Shown here: piece by piece, positions 49,991 through 62,585 of the stretch
How positions within the stretch are numbered: the first letter of the stretch is position 1
Layout of the letters: each line of letters begins with the position of its first letter
Assembly (NCBI GenBank): GCA_004794785.1
Contig: SJOL01001836.1
Location: 10,349 to 74,348 of the forward strand
Origin: Opisthorchis felineus
Lineage: Eukaryota; Platyhelminthes; Trematoda; Opisthorchiida; Opisthorchiidae
DNA: 64,000 nucleotides
Reading direction: 5' to 3'
Notes under the pieces: model-generated
The model's input: only the letters and a program-made list of their open reading frames with translations
Database searches by the model: none
What the model was told of the DNA's origin: nothing
Translations under genes and position numbers: made by a program

Positions 49991-50406
49991 CGTGGTTGTG
50001 CTTAAAGAACCCTACGATGAAGTCGGTCGACTGTCCGGTTGATTAATCACCAATATTTAAAGATTTTCATCATAATGAACCTTTCCTGCCCTATTTTTTC
50101 AGCGTTTGTCCAACGCGTGCTGGGAAGTTCCGAGTCGTTATAACAAACAGAAATTTTTACCACCTCTTAAGATGACCTGTGTGCCGCAACTGCACTCGCT
50201 TTCACATTTTTCCTGCTCAGGTTCTCTTAGTAGTAAATTGCTTTTTTGCGTTAAATTCAGTTTTGATGAATGAATTTTGGGCTGATACCATACGAGACGT
50301 CTGCAACTTCACGTCAACATAGGTAGAAATCCGTCACTCTTGAAACAAAAATACTGTACAGAAAACACAGTCCAGTAGATTAGCGAAATACCAATTTGGA
50401 GTCGAT

Positions 50407-50488
50407 GAGAGACTCACCTGGAACCCAGCTGAATCTCTCGTTTACGATGTTTTCAAAAGTTTTCAGCAACCTTGTGAGTAGTGTATTA
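50407..50488 (+). repeat. Dispersed repeat family R, copy 2, internally deleted
   Basis: GAGACTCACCTGGAACCCAG, then CTGAATCTCTCGTTTACGAT, joined directly to TTTTCAGCAACCTTGTGAGT. The middle 160 or so bases present at 44969-45243 are missing. Confidence 0.75.
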
Positions 50489-53400
50489 CAGTCCAGTAAA
50501 TGTTTCCGAAGCTGAATGATCGAAACTAGTCTTATTCCCAGTATACGGTGGGATCAGACGAACGGGGCGTGAGGGAGATTGTCGGAATCACAAAATTCGG
50601 TTGCAGTGCTAGGTGGGATGAATCTCCATCCTCAAGGGACTACATAAACAGGTTGTGTTGGTCGAAACACCCAGTTCCGATAACACGAATGTCACAAACC
50701 TTGTGGTTGGCCTACCATGCGTTTCATACCGTGTCACTTTTACCGAATTTTCGATGTTATTATAAAAGCTAGATGTAGTTAGTCCTAGAAACAATCCACT
50801 ACGCGTCTAGTCCTGACTTGGATGTATCAGAATCGGTCGCGTAACCCTGTGGTTAACAGCATTTAACCGATTTCTTCAATGCCGGACCTACAGGAAAATC
50901 ATGAAAAGTCAGGAATAACGTCTGACTGCTTCCAAGTAGTCATATGTTTTTACAAAGCTCCATGCGTGGGATAAGTCAAGACAGTATGCATTCGTGTTGG
51001 CCCTTATCGGATGATGAGACGTCGCACACGCACACACAGTAGGTTGATGATTTAGAAGAAAATTTCTTACTCACCTCAGAAGCAAATCTAAAAGTGGCAT
51101 GCTGGAACTAATAGGTTGCAGATGAATTCAGAATCCACGAGCTGAGACCCATGGCACGTACAGCACAGCGTGGTGATTGGGTCCAACCCAACGCGACTCC
51201 TGAGTTCACTTTCAACACAGTAACATCTGACCTTTTGATACTTCCATGAACGGCAAGCTCACAGTCGGAAAATCTCAGATGGATTTTGATGGGAATTTAG
51301 CTTCGCCTGGATTAGCAATCGGCTCGAATTTTACTGAATATAGCTCACATGGCGCAGATTAGAGAGAGAGGGCAGACGAATATCAGACTGAGAAATGACA
51401 GGCGTTAGGCACCGAATAAAAAGCAGATTCAGAAAAAGCTGACGTTTTGGGCCGCGGACAATGATTCACAACACAGAGACCGATGGCCAAGGCGGTGGAA
51501 ATCCCAAGATATTCCAGAGTGAACAGAATAGGACTGAAACTGGCGAGCTGTTTTAGGTGATCCGAGTTGACACGTGGCGATTAGCGGTTATAAGTGAAGA
51601 CGAATTATCAACGGAAGTGGTATTAGTCTATTGCTCTGTCCACAAGCAACCTGTTGCAGCATTAACTAACCCACACACACCCGGAGAAACAAGGCCCTGA
51701 AACCGCCCATATTGGTAGTAAACTCCTTCCACTGCCGCTCCATCGTCGTCAATGTTACTAGCCAAGAAATATTTAGTTTGATGGTTGAAATAGATCTCGC
51801 TAACTAGTTCTCCGGTTGTCTCAAAAGTCAATCAACCAGGCAAATTACCTTGCCTGACGAAGCTTTTCCATCAAAATAAAACCGCAGCCCAGCAACAAAT
51901 CCGCAGATGGTTTATCAACCTCCCTGAAACGATGATTGAAAAGCTATCGGTCCATTGTCTGACCACACTTCCCTACAAAATAAAGAGTGATAAGTGGAAA
52001 ATGCGGCGCAAAGGTTAGCGGTTTTTAAACCTGATGATGCGGAACTTTTACTTCAGGTCTGTGGTACAGAGTGAGTTAGACTCAACACAAGACGATTTAG
52101 GACATTGTATGACTTTTTTTTTGAAAAGCTTCATCAATAGTGTCAATGAACGTCTGACAATTTATGTTACACTTGCGCTATCTAGTTCTGAAATCTGGAG
52201 GACGATAAGCCACTGGCGATAATGCAGGATGCCGACTGGCCGAAAAAAGATACGTCCAGGATCATGAGATTATTCTCCTGATCGCCAGACTGCCAGTAGT
52301 GAGGACACTTGCGCAGATAAGTAGGCGCGCATGGCGAAACCATCTTATATACTGAAACAGAATACAACCAGCAGTGTGCATGTATTAAAAGGTTCGATGA
52401 CCATTGGAATAAACCGAGAAGGTCACTCCAGGGACTAGTTGGTTTGAATAACGATGTCCTTTAACGATCGCGTTGGTGAATCTCTACGGTCCATAATGAG
52501 GCCCAATAAGTTAGGGTAATCAAACATTACGGTGAGAATGACAACCAGTGACCGACACCCATGGGCAAGCAGTTCACCACGCTCCGTAGAAACAAGAGTT
52601 TTCCTCTCATTTTACTAGGAGCAATCACATGCGTGTTATGTACGCGATGACATGTCTTTGTTCAACCTGAGAGTTCATACTGGAACGTCGGTAGTACAGG
52701 TAGTCCGTCAAACAAAAATATTCTTGCACATATCATAACAGTCTGATAAGACATCAACAGAACTTTATTTAGGAAACTGTACATATGAAACTAAAGACGA
52801 GCGTTACAGCGTCACTTCACAAGACCTGACACAATCTGTGGAGCAAGAAAATCGATTGGTCACGTCTTTGGTCAGAGAAATCCGGACAGTGAGACGATTC
52901 CCTTCGGACTCGCCGGTGCTGTGTTTGGATCTTTGAAATATCAGCCGCTTGTGTGGAGCGGCAGCCCAGCCGGCCCCCAAGCAACCAATCACTGACGAGG
53001 GATCATCTGTTACTGACGGACTTGCGCCTGTGGCGGTAAAGCGAGCGTGGTTAGTCGCAACCACGGCACAGTTTTGCAGTACGACGATTCGCTGGATTTC
53101 CATAATGGCAACCGATAATTGTGCCTTGGCTTGAAATTAAAAAAGGAGGACAAATTACGTCACCCGATCAGACCATTTCTTCCTATCAGAAACGTAAACT
53201 CAAAGAACACAGATAAAAGATGTAACTTTAAGCAAGTTGTTCTGCGTACGTACGTGCACTACTTCTTTGAGCCCAGAACTACTGCAGGGCGAATGAATAA
53301 TAGTGGTAACCATGAGAACAAAACTGTTCACCATAGAGGCACTCTGGGATGAATCTTCTCGAGAAAACACTGTTACTGGTCGATCAACCATGGATGGATC

Positions 53401-53682
53401 ATCTACAGTGAACACCACATACAAAACCTATAAGACTGAACTGGAACTTGATAATGAACAGTGAGGCGAACCAAAATAGACATTAAACACTTTATATAAA
53501 TCGCATCACATAAAAGCCACTGAGGTCTTGAAATCTAAAACTACTCAGCGAAGAACGATTCTATATTGTAGTCCCCGAAGACAGATCAACGCATTGGGGT
53601 AGTCATTCTTGGTTGTGCCAACCAACCACCAACCCACCGCTACGCACCACTACGCTCCCCAATAACGCACTGATGATGTCAC

Positions 53683-53743
53683 CTCGATTGGTGATGAAAC
53701 GTTTGCAATCAAATTGCCCAGCTCAGCGAACAAGCCAACGACC
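53683..53743 (+). repeat. Second copy of the dispersed 62-base repeat
   Basis: CTCGATTGGTGATGAAACGT and the rest match 16359-16420 closely in the same orientation. Confidence 0.75.
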
Positions 53744-54504
53744 ATCTAAGCGATTATATTTTCTCGAGAGGATCGTTGCTGACGTGACGATTTCTAACGT
53801 TTGAAATCACTATATGGGTCAATGTTTTCAGGTTTTAGTGCTCACGCAGTACACATAAAATGGAAAGAGCGATGAAATCATGCATTTGGACCTAGGGGGG
53901 AGGTGAGAAGTTCGAGAACCACTGGTTCCACCCCTCAATGAAGACCGATAGGTATCTCACTGCGATATGGACAGAGAAGGGGCCAGTTTTCGACAGCTAG
54001 TTTTAAATAAGATAAACTGTTTTATGGGACTGTGTTAAGACATTTCCTCCCTTCAATCCTTGGAATGAAACGAACTCTTCTGAGCAGTGAAAATTCATGT
54101 GGCCTGGAGGGCATACTTTGTACCGAACGCCCAAAAACCCCACATTACATTTGACCAATTTTTTTGATAGAAGGCATGCACACTGGAGTAGCGAAGTCAT
54201 GGTTTATATAAGCGTTGTTACTACTGTCTGTTCCAAATAAACCATTTTGGTAGGGAACTCTCCAGCCAACATTCCGTACTGTATTTCAATCAGTAGCTCA
54301 TGGTTAAAAAAAACTCTGAAAAACAGTTCGGCATCACTGCTTCCAGAGTTTCCGTTCGAATGACCGTCCTCTTCATCTTACTTCCAAGTTATGTAACAGA
54401 CTTAAAAGAATCATCAAAATTGGACTACAGCGTCATTTTGAGGAATCTGGTCTCATCTATCCGGTATATTATGTTGTCTTCAAACACTCACTGCGAACGT
54501 GGGA

Positions 54505-54899
54505 AGAAGACATCAATCGACTAAATCTCGTCTACACTGATTTCAGTAAGGCCTTTGACGTCATCTGTATAAGCCGTAGTCCTATCAGCTCACTTGGAAA
54601 CTGTGAGGATAGACTGATAACTTTCTCTTAGGCCGCCAGATTTGTGTAACGCCCTGTTTACAGCGCTGCACACTTCGAGTGGTGTTCAACGAGGTCCAGT
54701 GCTGAAGCCATCGTCCAATGACCTAGAGTGTCTACTGTATGTGGATGACTTTACATTGTGGTCTGTAACCTCCTCCGAAGGACTCCATACCCTCCACAAT
54801 GCCATCGATGCCATGTGCGTGGAAACTCCCGATCAACTCTGCCAAGTGTTTTATTCTCCTTGTTGGGCCGTCCTCTCCTACACAGGTGTTTTAAATTAG
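54505..54899 (+). pseudogene. CR1-like LINE reverse transcriptase fragment
   Basis: INRLNLVYTDFSKAFDVI at about 54512-54565 is RT motif A of CR1/Jockey-type elements. After a frame change, SSGVQRGPVLKP corresponds to the SGVPQGSVLGP block and CLLYVDDFTLW carries the catalytic YVDD at 54738-54749. TSSEGLHTLHNAIDAM follows as in the family. The thumb and upstream half are lost and a stop lies near 54631, so it is inactive. Confidence 0.8.
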
Positions 54900-57178
54900 C
54901 TTCAACCATTTAAAGGTGGTGGGCTCCGAAAAAGGTTTTGAAACCGAAAGAAATCACCTCTCGTCTATTTGGACCCATTAGATGTTCCTTAACCAGGATG
55001 TGTGCAGGCACCCAAGACACATTTTATTCCTCGCATGAAACCAACCTAGAGATAACTCCAAGCTAACTGGCTTCTTTTTGCTAGGGGTTCAAAGGCGCGT
55101 ATCTAAATCCGTTGTGGATCTACGCTACTAGAGCTAAGAAATGGGCGTTTCTCCTGGCCTACCACCGACAACTAGCGGATTTATTGTATAAATCCGCTAA
55201 ATCCGCATAATTTCTTTGGGGAATAGCTACATGGCTACTTCGTATTGAACTGGAGTGGACTAACCAGTGGGTACCAGAGCAAACCCAAAGCGAATACTTC
55301 CCTTTCGGTCTGTGGAACTGGCGATCAGAACAAGCTACCCTTGTTTCTACTCCAAATAAGGCCTTTTAAAACTCTTGGGTGAAAAGCTGTGGTACCGCTT
55401 GGCCACGATCACTCCAGATACGCTGAATCGTTGCACATCGCTGCCACCTAGTGCAGATTAGGGATCGGAGACGTGATGAAGGTGTCAGGGGTTTCTCGTT
55501 CTACTGTTTACACCTGCCATACCTGCAGCTCCTATGTCATTATGTCGAAAATGCCCATTTTCAGCACGGTGGCTAGGAAAATTTCGGAATGGTTGCGGTA
55601 CCAGAGCAACCAATTGATACATGCAGGTGAGGCACCTCCATGCTATCTACAGAATCCAGGAGAAGTTTTGAGTTTCATTTCTGTCAGCCGACAAAAAACT
55701 AACCAAATCAGGTGGTTTTCCGAGAAGCACTATGTAGTTATGGATATTTTATGCTACTGTCAAATGGTTTAAGTAGGAAGGCTCTACGTGCCCCAAAGTA
55801 ACGCAGTGATGCAAAACGAACGCTCCGTGACTCACGGCATTGTATACGACACGCGGACGTTCACTGCTATGAGTACGCAATGCAATAATGGACATGCACC
55901 ATCGGCGGCATTCATTTGTTCGTTTACTGGCCAAAGCACCAGGCCAGCACCAGGCTTGTCTATTCGGCGAAGAATCGCTTATGTATGTGGTGTTGGAGTA
56001 GATGCGGAAGTCAGTTTCACCTATTATTGTTTGCTTATTGTACTCGTCTCGATTCGCGTTTCGCACGCATATATGTGTACTTTCCCACCAGAAAACTGAA
56101 TAGCGTTTTTGACGTTTGTGTCCGACCAAGTACAACTAGGTCCGAATGCCCCAAACTTTCACCCGGAAAAACATGCAATAACATATTTTCACTTTCCGGG
56201 GAACATTCTGAGATGTAACATTTGGGACTAACGTTAGCTCATTGAGCATAATTTGGATAGTTCAAAAGAAAACTTCCTACCGATAAGAAAGCGAATAGGA
56301 AATAATTTAGTTATTTGTTTTGACCACCTATTTGTTATTGGATACATAAATCATATTGAACACTGAAATGTCTTCATTAGCTCCAGGTCCACATTAGGTC
56401 AAGTGAAATCGAGCACCAGAACGGGCGAAATAACCGGATTTTTGCAGAACAGATCATCACTATTCCCAGTACGTCCACAGCATTCTGATACAACCAACAT
56501 AAAGTGAGGAAGTGCCCATCGGTTGAAAATGGGACTAATTCGGATAATTTCACCGTGCGTAATGTCGCACTACAATGACTATACATGTTGATAACGATTC
56601 TTGATATGCCGAACTTGGGAGACGGGAGTCCTTTCGGATTAGAGTGTGATCCACTCAATATGGTCGATCCACACACATACCTAGAAGTGCCGATCCTTGC
56701 CAGAGCATACAAATCAAAGGTATGTCACTTCAAAATTTTTGGACGTTACGCAGAGTGATTCGTTTTGACAGCCATGATACACGACCTATCCGTCACACAC
56801 GGTATGCAACCACTGCCGTTCGCGAAATATGGGGAAAGAGGTGGGGTACTAACCGGTAACTTACGACCCTGGCCCTGAAGACAAGTTCCAAGAACGACTG
56901 ATCAATTTCAAAGGTCACCATCTTTTCCGCCAATACATGCCCAGTAAGCCTGGTAGGTATGGCATAAAAAACGTGGTCTGCGTGTGATCCCAAAAACAGT
57001 TATATCTGGGACACCGGTCCGGCAAAATTGGACCCTGTGATCTATGCTAGAATTCTGTGAAGACCTCAAAGAGCATAATTTAACATGGGAAAACTCATTC
57101 ACTTTTTACAGCTGTATAAAACAGAACTGACGAAGGTTGGTACTGTGAGAGGAAACAGACCGGAACTTCCGCCTCCAA
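54900..57178. other. No named gene; SINE 2 scrap and hairpin
   Basis: An 11-base-arm hairpin (TAGCGGATTTA) lies at 55173-55199, and a SINE family 2 tail scrap at 55711-55740. A plus-strand stretch ending in a GTATGT donor at 56720 could be an exon but has no recognised homology. Confidence 0.3.
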
Positions 57179-57388
57179 GATGGCTCCGAGATGGCTCAGG
57201 GGCGAGATGGCTCAAGTGGTTAGAGCGCGAATCTACTGACCGGAAGGTCCGTGGTTCGAACCCGACCTCCGCCTCTCGACTTCCCCTGTCTAGGCTTGGG
57301 CAACCTGGCAGTATCCCAGCCCTCGTGCTTCCTTCGGGTGGCATGGCAGCTAGGCACCGAAAGGGTGCTACAGCTGGACGATTTTTTT
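57179..57388 (+). mobile_element. tRNA-derived SINE, family 1, best preserved copy with target-site duplication
   Basis: A box TGGCTCAAGTGG at 57208-57219, B box GGTTCGAACCC at 57253-57263, the family body, and a nine-T tail to 57390. The twelve bases TTCCGCCTCCAA occur at 57167-57178 and again at 57389-57400, a clear target-site duplication. The head shows three GATGGCTC units within 40 bases. Transcription would be by RNA polymerase III and mobilisation by a LINE. Confidence 0.93.
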
Positions 57389-57799
57389 TTCCGCCTCCAA
57401 CTACTGACCGCGAAGTGAATCGAATTACTCGTCCAAACATGCCCTCACGGATGCCATAACACTTGTATAATGTTGCTACAAGTGTAAGAAACACTTAATG
57501 CTCACGAGTACGAACCACTAAGGTTCATAACACCATACAACGCCCTTGTCCTTTGGTCGTAGATTAACCCCATCTGAAACAACAGAAACATACTAGGGGA
57601 ATTGGTGGGGGAATGTTGGTAGCTGATGTACAGATGGATGTTGCTGTGCTCGCTGAACAGGGCGATTTGACTGCAAACACTTCGTCACCAACTGAGATGA
57701 CATCACTAGTGAGTAGTAACTTGGTGGTACATCACAGTCTGTCGGTGTGTGGATCTAAAACAGCCAGAAACGCATTGGAAAGAACTGTCTTTTCAGGGT

Positions 57800-58690
57800 T
57801 TGGAGAACCTCCAAAGAAGACGGTACCATCTCCATAGTATGGTTCCCATGACTACCATGATAGTAAGCGATGCCCTCGGCCATATTGGGAATTCGAACAA
57901 CTGAGTGAGCGAAGAATGCGTCAGAGCTATCTTTCGATAGAAGGCATTAAACCAACATCGAGACATCGCCATGTCGGTGAGTACTTCCAACGATTGATGC
58001 GGTGGATCCCTGCTAACACAGCCTCTTGGACCACTTGCACCATTATAGCTAAGACCCTTTGTTATGTCCTTCACACTCCGCCTCTAGGTCACGCATTGCC
58101 CATCTTGTGGTATCTTCCACGCAGAACCTCCTTGAGCAAAGGGGACATGGCAAGGCAATCTATAAACTGGCACACGTACAATGCATAGCCAGAATGGTTG
58201 GTACAGCCGAATCAACTGAACAATTGGAAAAGCGGCTAGCTTGTTGTTAAAAGCCACTCAGCGTACATCAACATTGTTAATCCGAGGTTCTCATGAGGCA
58301 TGTGCAATGCTTCGATGGTCAAAGACAAACAAACTTCTTTCGTCTTCAGCACACAATGGTCACGAGTCACAACCGTAAAGCAATACTGGACGCACTGCCG
58401 CGTTGCAGGCCGCACCTCTCATCGATAGGCTGATGTAGCGCCGACCCCAGAGGTGTCTAAGTTGAACGAAATTAGAACTGGCTTTAGCGACCCTAGCATT
58501 CACTCTGTCAGCAGTGCTGCCATCGGACATGATGCAACTGTTCACATAAGTAAATCCGACCACTTTCCCGGTGGTTCTGATGCCATGGCCAGCTTTGGTG
58601 GTACACTCAACCAATCATGTGATGGCATTTTGGACTTTATAGATGAGCGGTCTTTGTGAAGAGCGGTATAAATGACTGCCTGGTTATTTT
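57800..58690 (-). mobile_element. LINE fragment, minus strand, palm end to C-terminal tail
   Basis: From right to left on the minus strand: SVPPKLAMASEP near 58620, then GFTYVNSCIMSDGSTADRVN, ARVAKASSNFVQLRHLWGRR and VRPVLLYGCDS (58614-58360), degraded sequence, then KDITKGLSYNGASG and HQSLEVLTDMAMSR (58074-57960). This is the region after the YADD box to the C-terminus. Frames shift at least twice, so it is a dead copy. Confidence 0.85.
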
Positions 58691-60881
58691 CCGATGATAG
58701 GTTCATGCTTAAGGTAAAATGGGTGCAGCTGGAGACAGTTGCCTTCAAACTGAAAAGAAAATTGAATAACTCTTTCAGAAGAGCCGCAAATTAGAAAACT
58801 AGGATAGCGGAGGGTCAGAAAACGGTGTGCTCATTGGGCCAAAACGACACATGACACGCTAACTTTGGCTTACTCCTGTCGGGCAAAACACCAAGGGAGA
58901 TAGCCATTGTTGAGCACTCCCTAAGGGAGAAAGATAGTATAAAGGGATCCGCAAAGTTATTTTTTTGCGAAAGCCCACAGGTGCAGGAAAATACGGAGAG
59001 GAGGACACTTTAATCTTGCGAGTCACTGAACATGCACTTACGGGCAGTCTTTACACATGCAACATCTAAGTAGTGTTGATTATTTTAAAAATTACCAGTG
59101 GATGGAAGGGGGTATAAGAGGTAAGTCCAGTGCTACTTTACAGACCATCTCGTTTTGTGGTTCTTAGGTTCAACTTATTTGGGTTCCGGGTAGTAACTAA
59201 TCGTTAGGTGATATTCCAAAAGTGTTGCCCTTTTTATGTTAAAGGTCCATTTCAACCCAAGAGGAGGTATGTTAACAAATTCGCTTCCATTCACCTTGAA
59301 TCCTAACAAACAGTTTTCAAGTACACGATTTGGAGCTGTATTGAAAGGTTCGTTGTCCATATATGGGCACAAGTGACTCAGAATGCTTCCATCTAACCCC
59401 CGAACAAGCATAAAATGACACATTCGGAATTGACACTGGCTGGTTGCTCATCACAACTCTTATGTACTTTCACGAAGTCAACTTAGGCATGAACGTGTGA
59501 ATGTGTGGTCATTCTCACTGAATAGGGATACTTCTAAATGAAGGGTTCCTATTCATTAGATATGTTAAGAGGAATGTTATTCTGTTGTCATAAGTAGCGT
59601 GATCAACATTGAATACAGACCTAACACAGCAGAAATCACAACGTGATAGTCGAGGAATATAACATAAATTTTCGGAAAACGATTCACACACACTATTGCA
59701 ATTTAGTTCGGTCCGGTACACACATCAGCAGCAGTATGTGATTGTGCAACAGTACGGTTTACAATACAACCGTAAGATTTGGCAGTGTTTTATACCCTGT
59801 TAGTTTGGTACTTTGCTATGAGATGACCGTAACACTAGAGAACCGGAGAGAGAAAAACCCCAAAGGAGGGAGCATTTCGTTACCCATGAAAGTCACTTTA
59901 ATTTCAGAAATATACAAGTTGCCTGTACGAAACTAACTACATATTGTAGGCCATAAAAGGACCTACTAGTGGAACTACTAACAATGGATATGCTTAAATA
60001 ACAATGAAAACGGGTTCAAACTTTAAAACCATGAACAAACATTATATCACTTCATGGGATGAATGCCTAAGTATGTGAGTTTTTTTCGACCACGGAGCTC
60101 GGTGAATTCCGTTGGTATCGGCCTCTTCCTTCTACATATTACTATCTGCAACGTTTTCACATCGACAGTGTCAGTTGATCAATGCGCTGTCGAAAGTATT
60201 CCATCAACATCATTCGCCGAAAAGTGTATATTGGCCGTTCGCCTACTGGGATTCAAACACACATCTGGTCATCTCTTTTAGATGGTTAAGTCATCGAATG
60301 CCGTCTGTGATTCTGTCATATCAGGCAAGCTGCTTTTCGAATCACAGGCCCCGGACTATTCCAAAACACATCCTTTATAGGCCCCCAGTCAATCGTTCTA
60401 ACCCAGATCACTATGCACTTCCTCATAGTGACACCTAACTGTAAATCGCAGCTTAAATTTATGTCACGACCGCATTTACCGCCTTTAGCGAGCGTGAAAG
60501 CTGTATTATTCGACCACTCTCGCAAATGTTCTAAGTGCTACTAAACTGAACCGATAGGTATTGAGCGCACTCGCTACATAACTGACACACTTGATAGGTC
60601 GGGGGTTACGTGTGCTTTAGTTGACAAGTGACAACATGATAACATGACTCAATTTAGCAATGGAGTTAGCCGACGCAGCTATCGGAGCTCAGTTCGTGCC
60701 ACTGATGTGATGAACACTGGATAGTGTTTTCAAAATTAGACAAAAGATGGATACCGCATCTGTTAGACACACTGTTATGACATGGACCGAAGAGGGAGGT
60801 CAGGTAAGATGCACGACAGGTAAGGGTAAAACAACCCGGTCTGGGAAAATCGACTAAAGCATGTGATGGACATGCTTCGTT
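58691..60881. other. No gene identified
   Basis: Open frames are of chance length on both strands and no repeat family was recognised. Confidence 0.35.
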
Positions 60882-61064
60882 GTGCTTGAAGGCCAAGTTT
60901 TCCGGTATGAGAAGGTCGCAGACGGCCCTCAAACAGAGTCAAGTAAGGTAGGTGATCAGGTATATGTTCATATCCCAAGAAGAACTGCCAACCAACTTCA
61001 GTGTGTGTGCAAAGGAGGACGACCCGTGCGCATTCTTTATGAATGGCACATCTATGCCAGCTAG
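60882..61064 (+). pseudogene. Possible LTR-retrotransposon integrase C-terminal scrap
   Basis: The short frame holds SSKVGDQVYVHIPRR followed by PVRILYEW, reminiscent of the beta-barrel C-terminal domain of Ty3/gypsy-type integrases (VGDxVxxxxP, then a GPxRIL block). No integrase core, RNase H or LTR was recognised nearby, so the assignment is tentative. Confidence 0.3.
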
Positions 61065-62239
61065 CCGTCAACGGAACTACCATGGGCCCGCAACGCCGCT
61101 GCGTAAGTCATGCGCGTAGCTATGTACGACAAACGCGGTTCGGGTGACTCAGACCCAGACTGAAGAGCAGGCAGACGCATCAGGGGAGTAATTGAGTGGC
61201 GCGATGTCCCGTAGAATATTCGGTTGTGCTCAGACAGTTTGTCTTACAACAATAAAAGTTAACATGCAGGCATGAAAAAACAGTATAATCACACACTTAA
61301 GAACCGGAGTTGCTATAAAATAATAGAAGGACGACTTGAATTCCTTAAAATCCCCATTATATGATCCGCTATTGTGATTTCCCACACCCATGAAACTGTA
61401 GGACTAATTTTAAGCCCATATCTTCTTCCCAGGCGAAAACTTCTGAAACAAGGTACCATTGAATTGGGTCGCATGACTCATAAAGTCAATCATTTCGCCT
61501 TTATGGGTACCATAGCGTCCATCAAGGGCGGTGGATGCCCGTAAGTCAGAAACTCTGGGGAAGTCGTGAAAAAGTGCTACTCTGCAATAAGTCTTATCGT
61601 AACTCTCATTCTGTTGAACAAAAATTAGATGACTGCACCGTTCTAATAACAGATGGAATGGTGCAGTTAGACAACGTTGAAACAGCGCGAAGCAACTTGG
61701 GTTAAAACGGCTGATCGAAGCGGACGATGGAATCGTTTGAGAAATTCGTTTCAGAAGCACCCTCCCATATATAGCCTCAAGACCCACCTGAACATGCAGT
61801 CCACCTTCCTAGACATATCGATGGTTGAACATTTATGTGTAAAATTCTTGATGAACAGTGCAGACCCAAATAAAGGCGAAATTATCAGTCAGCGAAATGT
61901 CAGTCCCAGTCGTTTTTTTTAACTGGTTGAATGTACACGTTCACATTCTCCTCATCAAAATACCAAAAAGCCGCTGAGACAACAGGATGCAGCAAGACGA
62001 ACACAAGCAAACGACTACACAACGTAGATATTTCGGGATTACAGAAAGGCTTAATGCTGTAACTCATGTTATCTGGAGTGGGTCTGTTTGTTGCTTTGAC
62101 TGTGTTGGACTTCAATCGAATTACCATTTTGTTTGTGTTGGCTGGGGCTTACAACTACAAATCGCCATTCATCGTGATATGCGTTACAGACAGAGAGTTC
62201 CAGGAGACTGATCCAAATGACCGCCTTGATTCGGGGAAT
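61065..62239. other. No gene identified
   Basis: Nothing recognised beyond chance-length open frames. Confidence 0.35.
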
Positions 62240-62585
62240 ACACCAATTTATTTTCACTGCAGACTCGCCTGAATTCGAGCTGAATCTCTCGTTTACGATA
62301 TCCTTCAACTGAATGTGCTGCATAAAGGCCGCCTCATTTTTCATCTCACGATATTCGAGATATTGATGAATACCATGAGCGAGATTCAGTTGAGTCCCCC
62401 TTGAAAACCAAATTGGTGTGCAGATCAGTGCGTTTCGCGAATTTCGTACAATTTGGGTTCAACTAGAACATGAAGTTGACGGAAACTGGGGGATTGTGCC
62501 CATCGGATGAGCCCCAAGAAGGGCGAAACCTCTCGTGGGCTGTCAAAGAGTTTTCAGAAGCCTTAAGAATAGCCTCGTTCAAGAC
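62240..62585 (+). repeat. Dispersed repeat family R, copy 3, with inverted arms
   Basis: Shares CTGAATCTCTCGTTTACGAT, then ACGATATTCGAGATAT, then GATGAGCCCCAAGAAGG and GTTTTCAGAAGCC with the copy at 44969. In addition 62377-62420 is an approximate reverse complement of 62241-62290 (CACCAATTT to CTGAATCTC), so this copy can fold into a long imperfect hairpin. Confidence 0.7.

Larger units (their letters stand above)
49991..54504. other. No named gene
   Basis: Holds repeat copies at 50407 and 53683 and two weak candidate minus-strand exons (near 52351 and 53263-53402). A CA/GA-rich patch lies at 51030 and 51360. Nothing else is recognised. Confidence 0.3.

Noticed and set aside
55749..56135. 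Overlapping plus- and minus-strand frames of 100-128 codons
   Set aside because: Both strands open, neither recognised; lengths are within chance expectation.
57199..57270. A functional tRNA gene at the SINE head
   Set aside because: The boxes are present but the sequence continues into the family body and poly-T tail shared with other copies and is flanked by a target-site duplication.
59870..59936. Possible last exon of light-chain copy 2 (EEIYKLPVRN and stop)
   Set aside because: Length is right but Phe is missing and the resemblance is slight. Distance is 11 kb.
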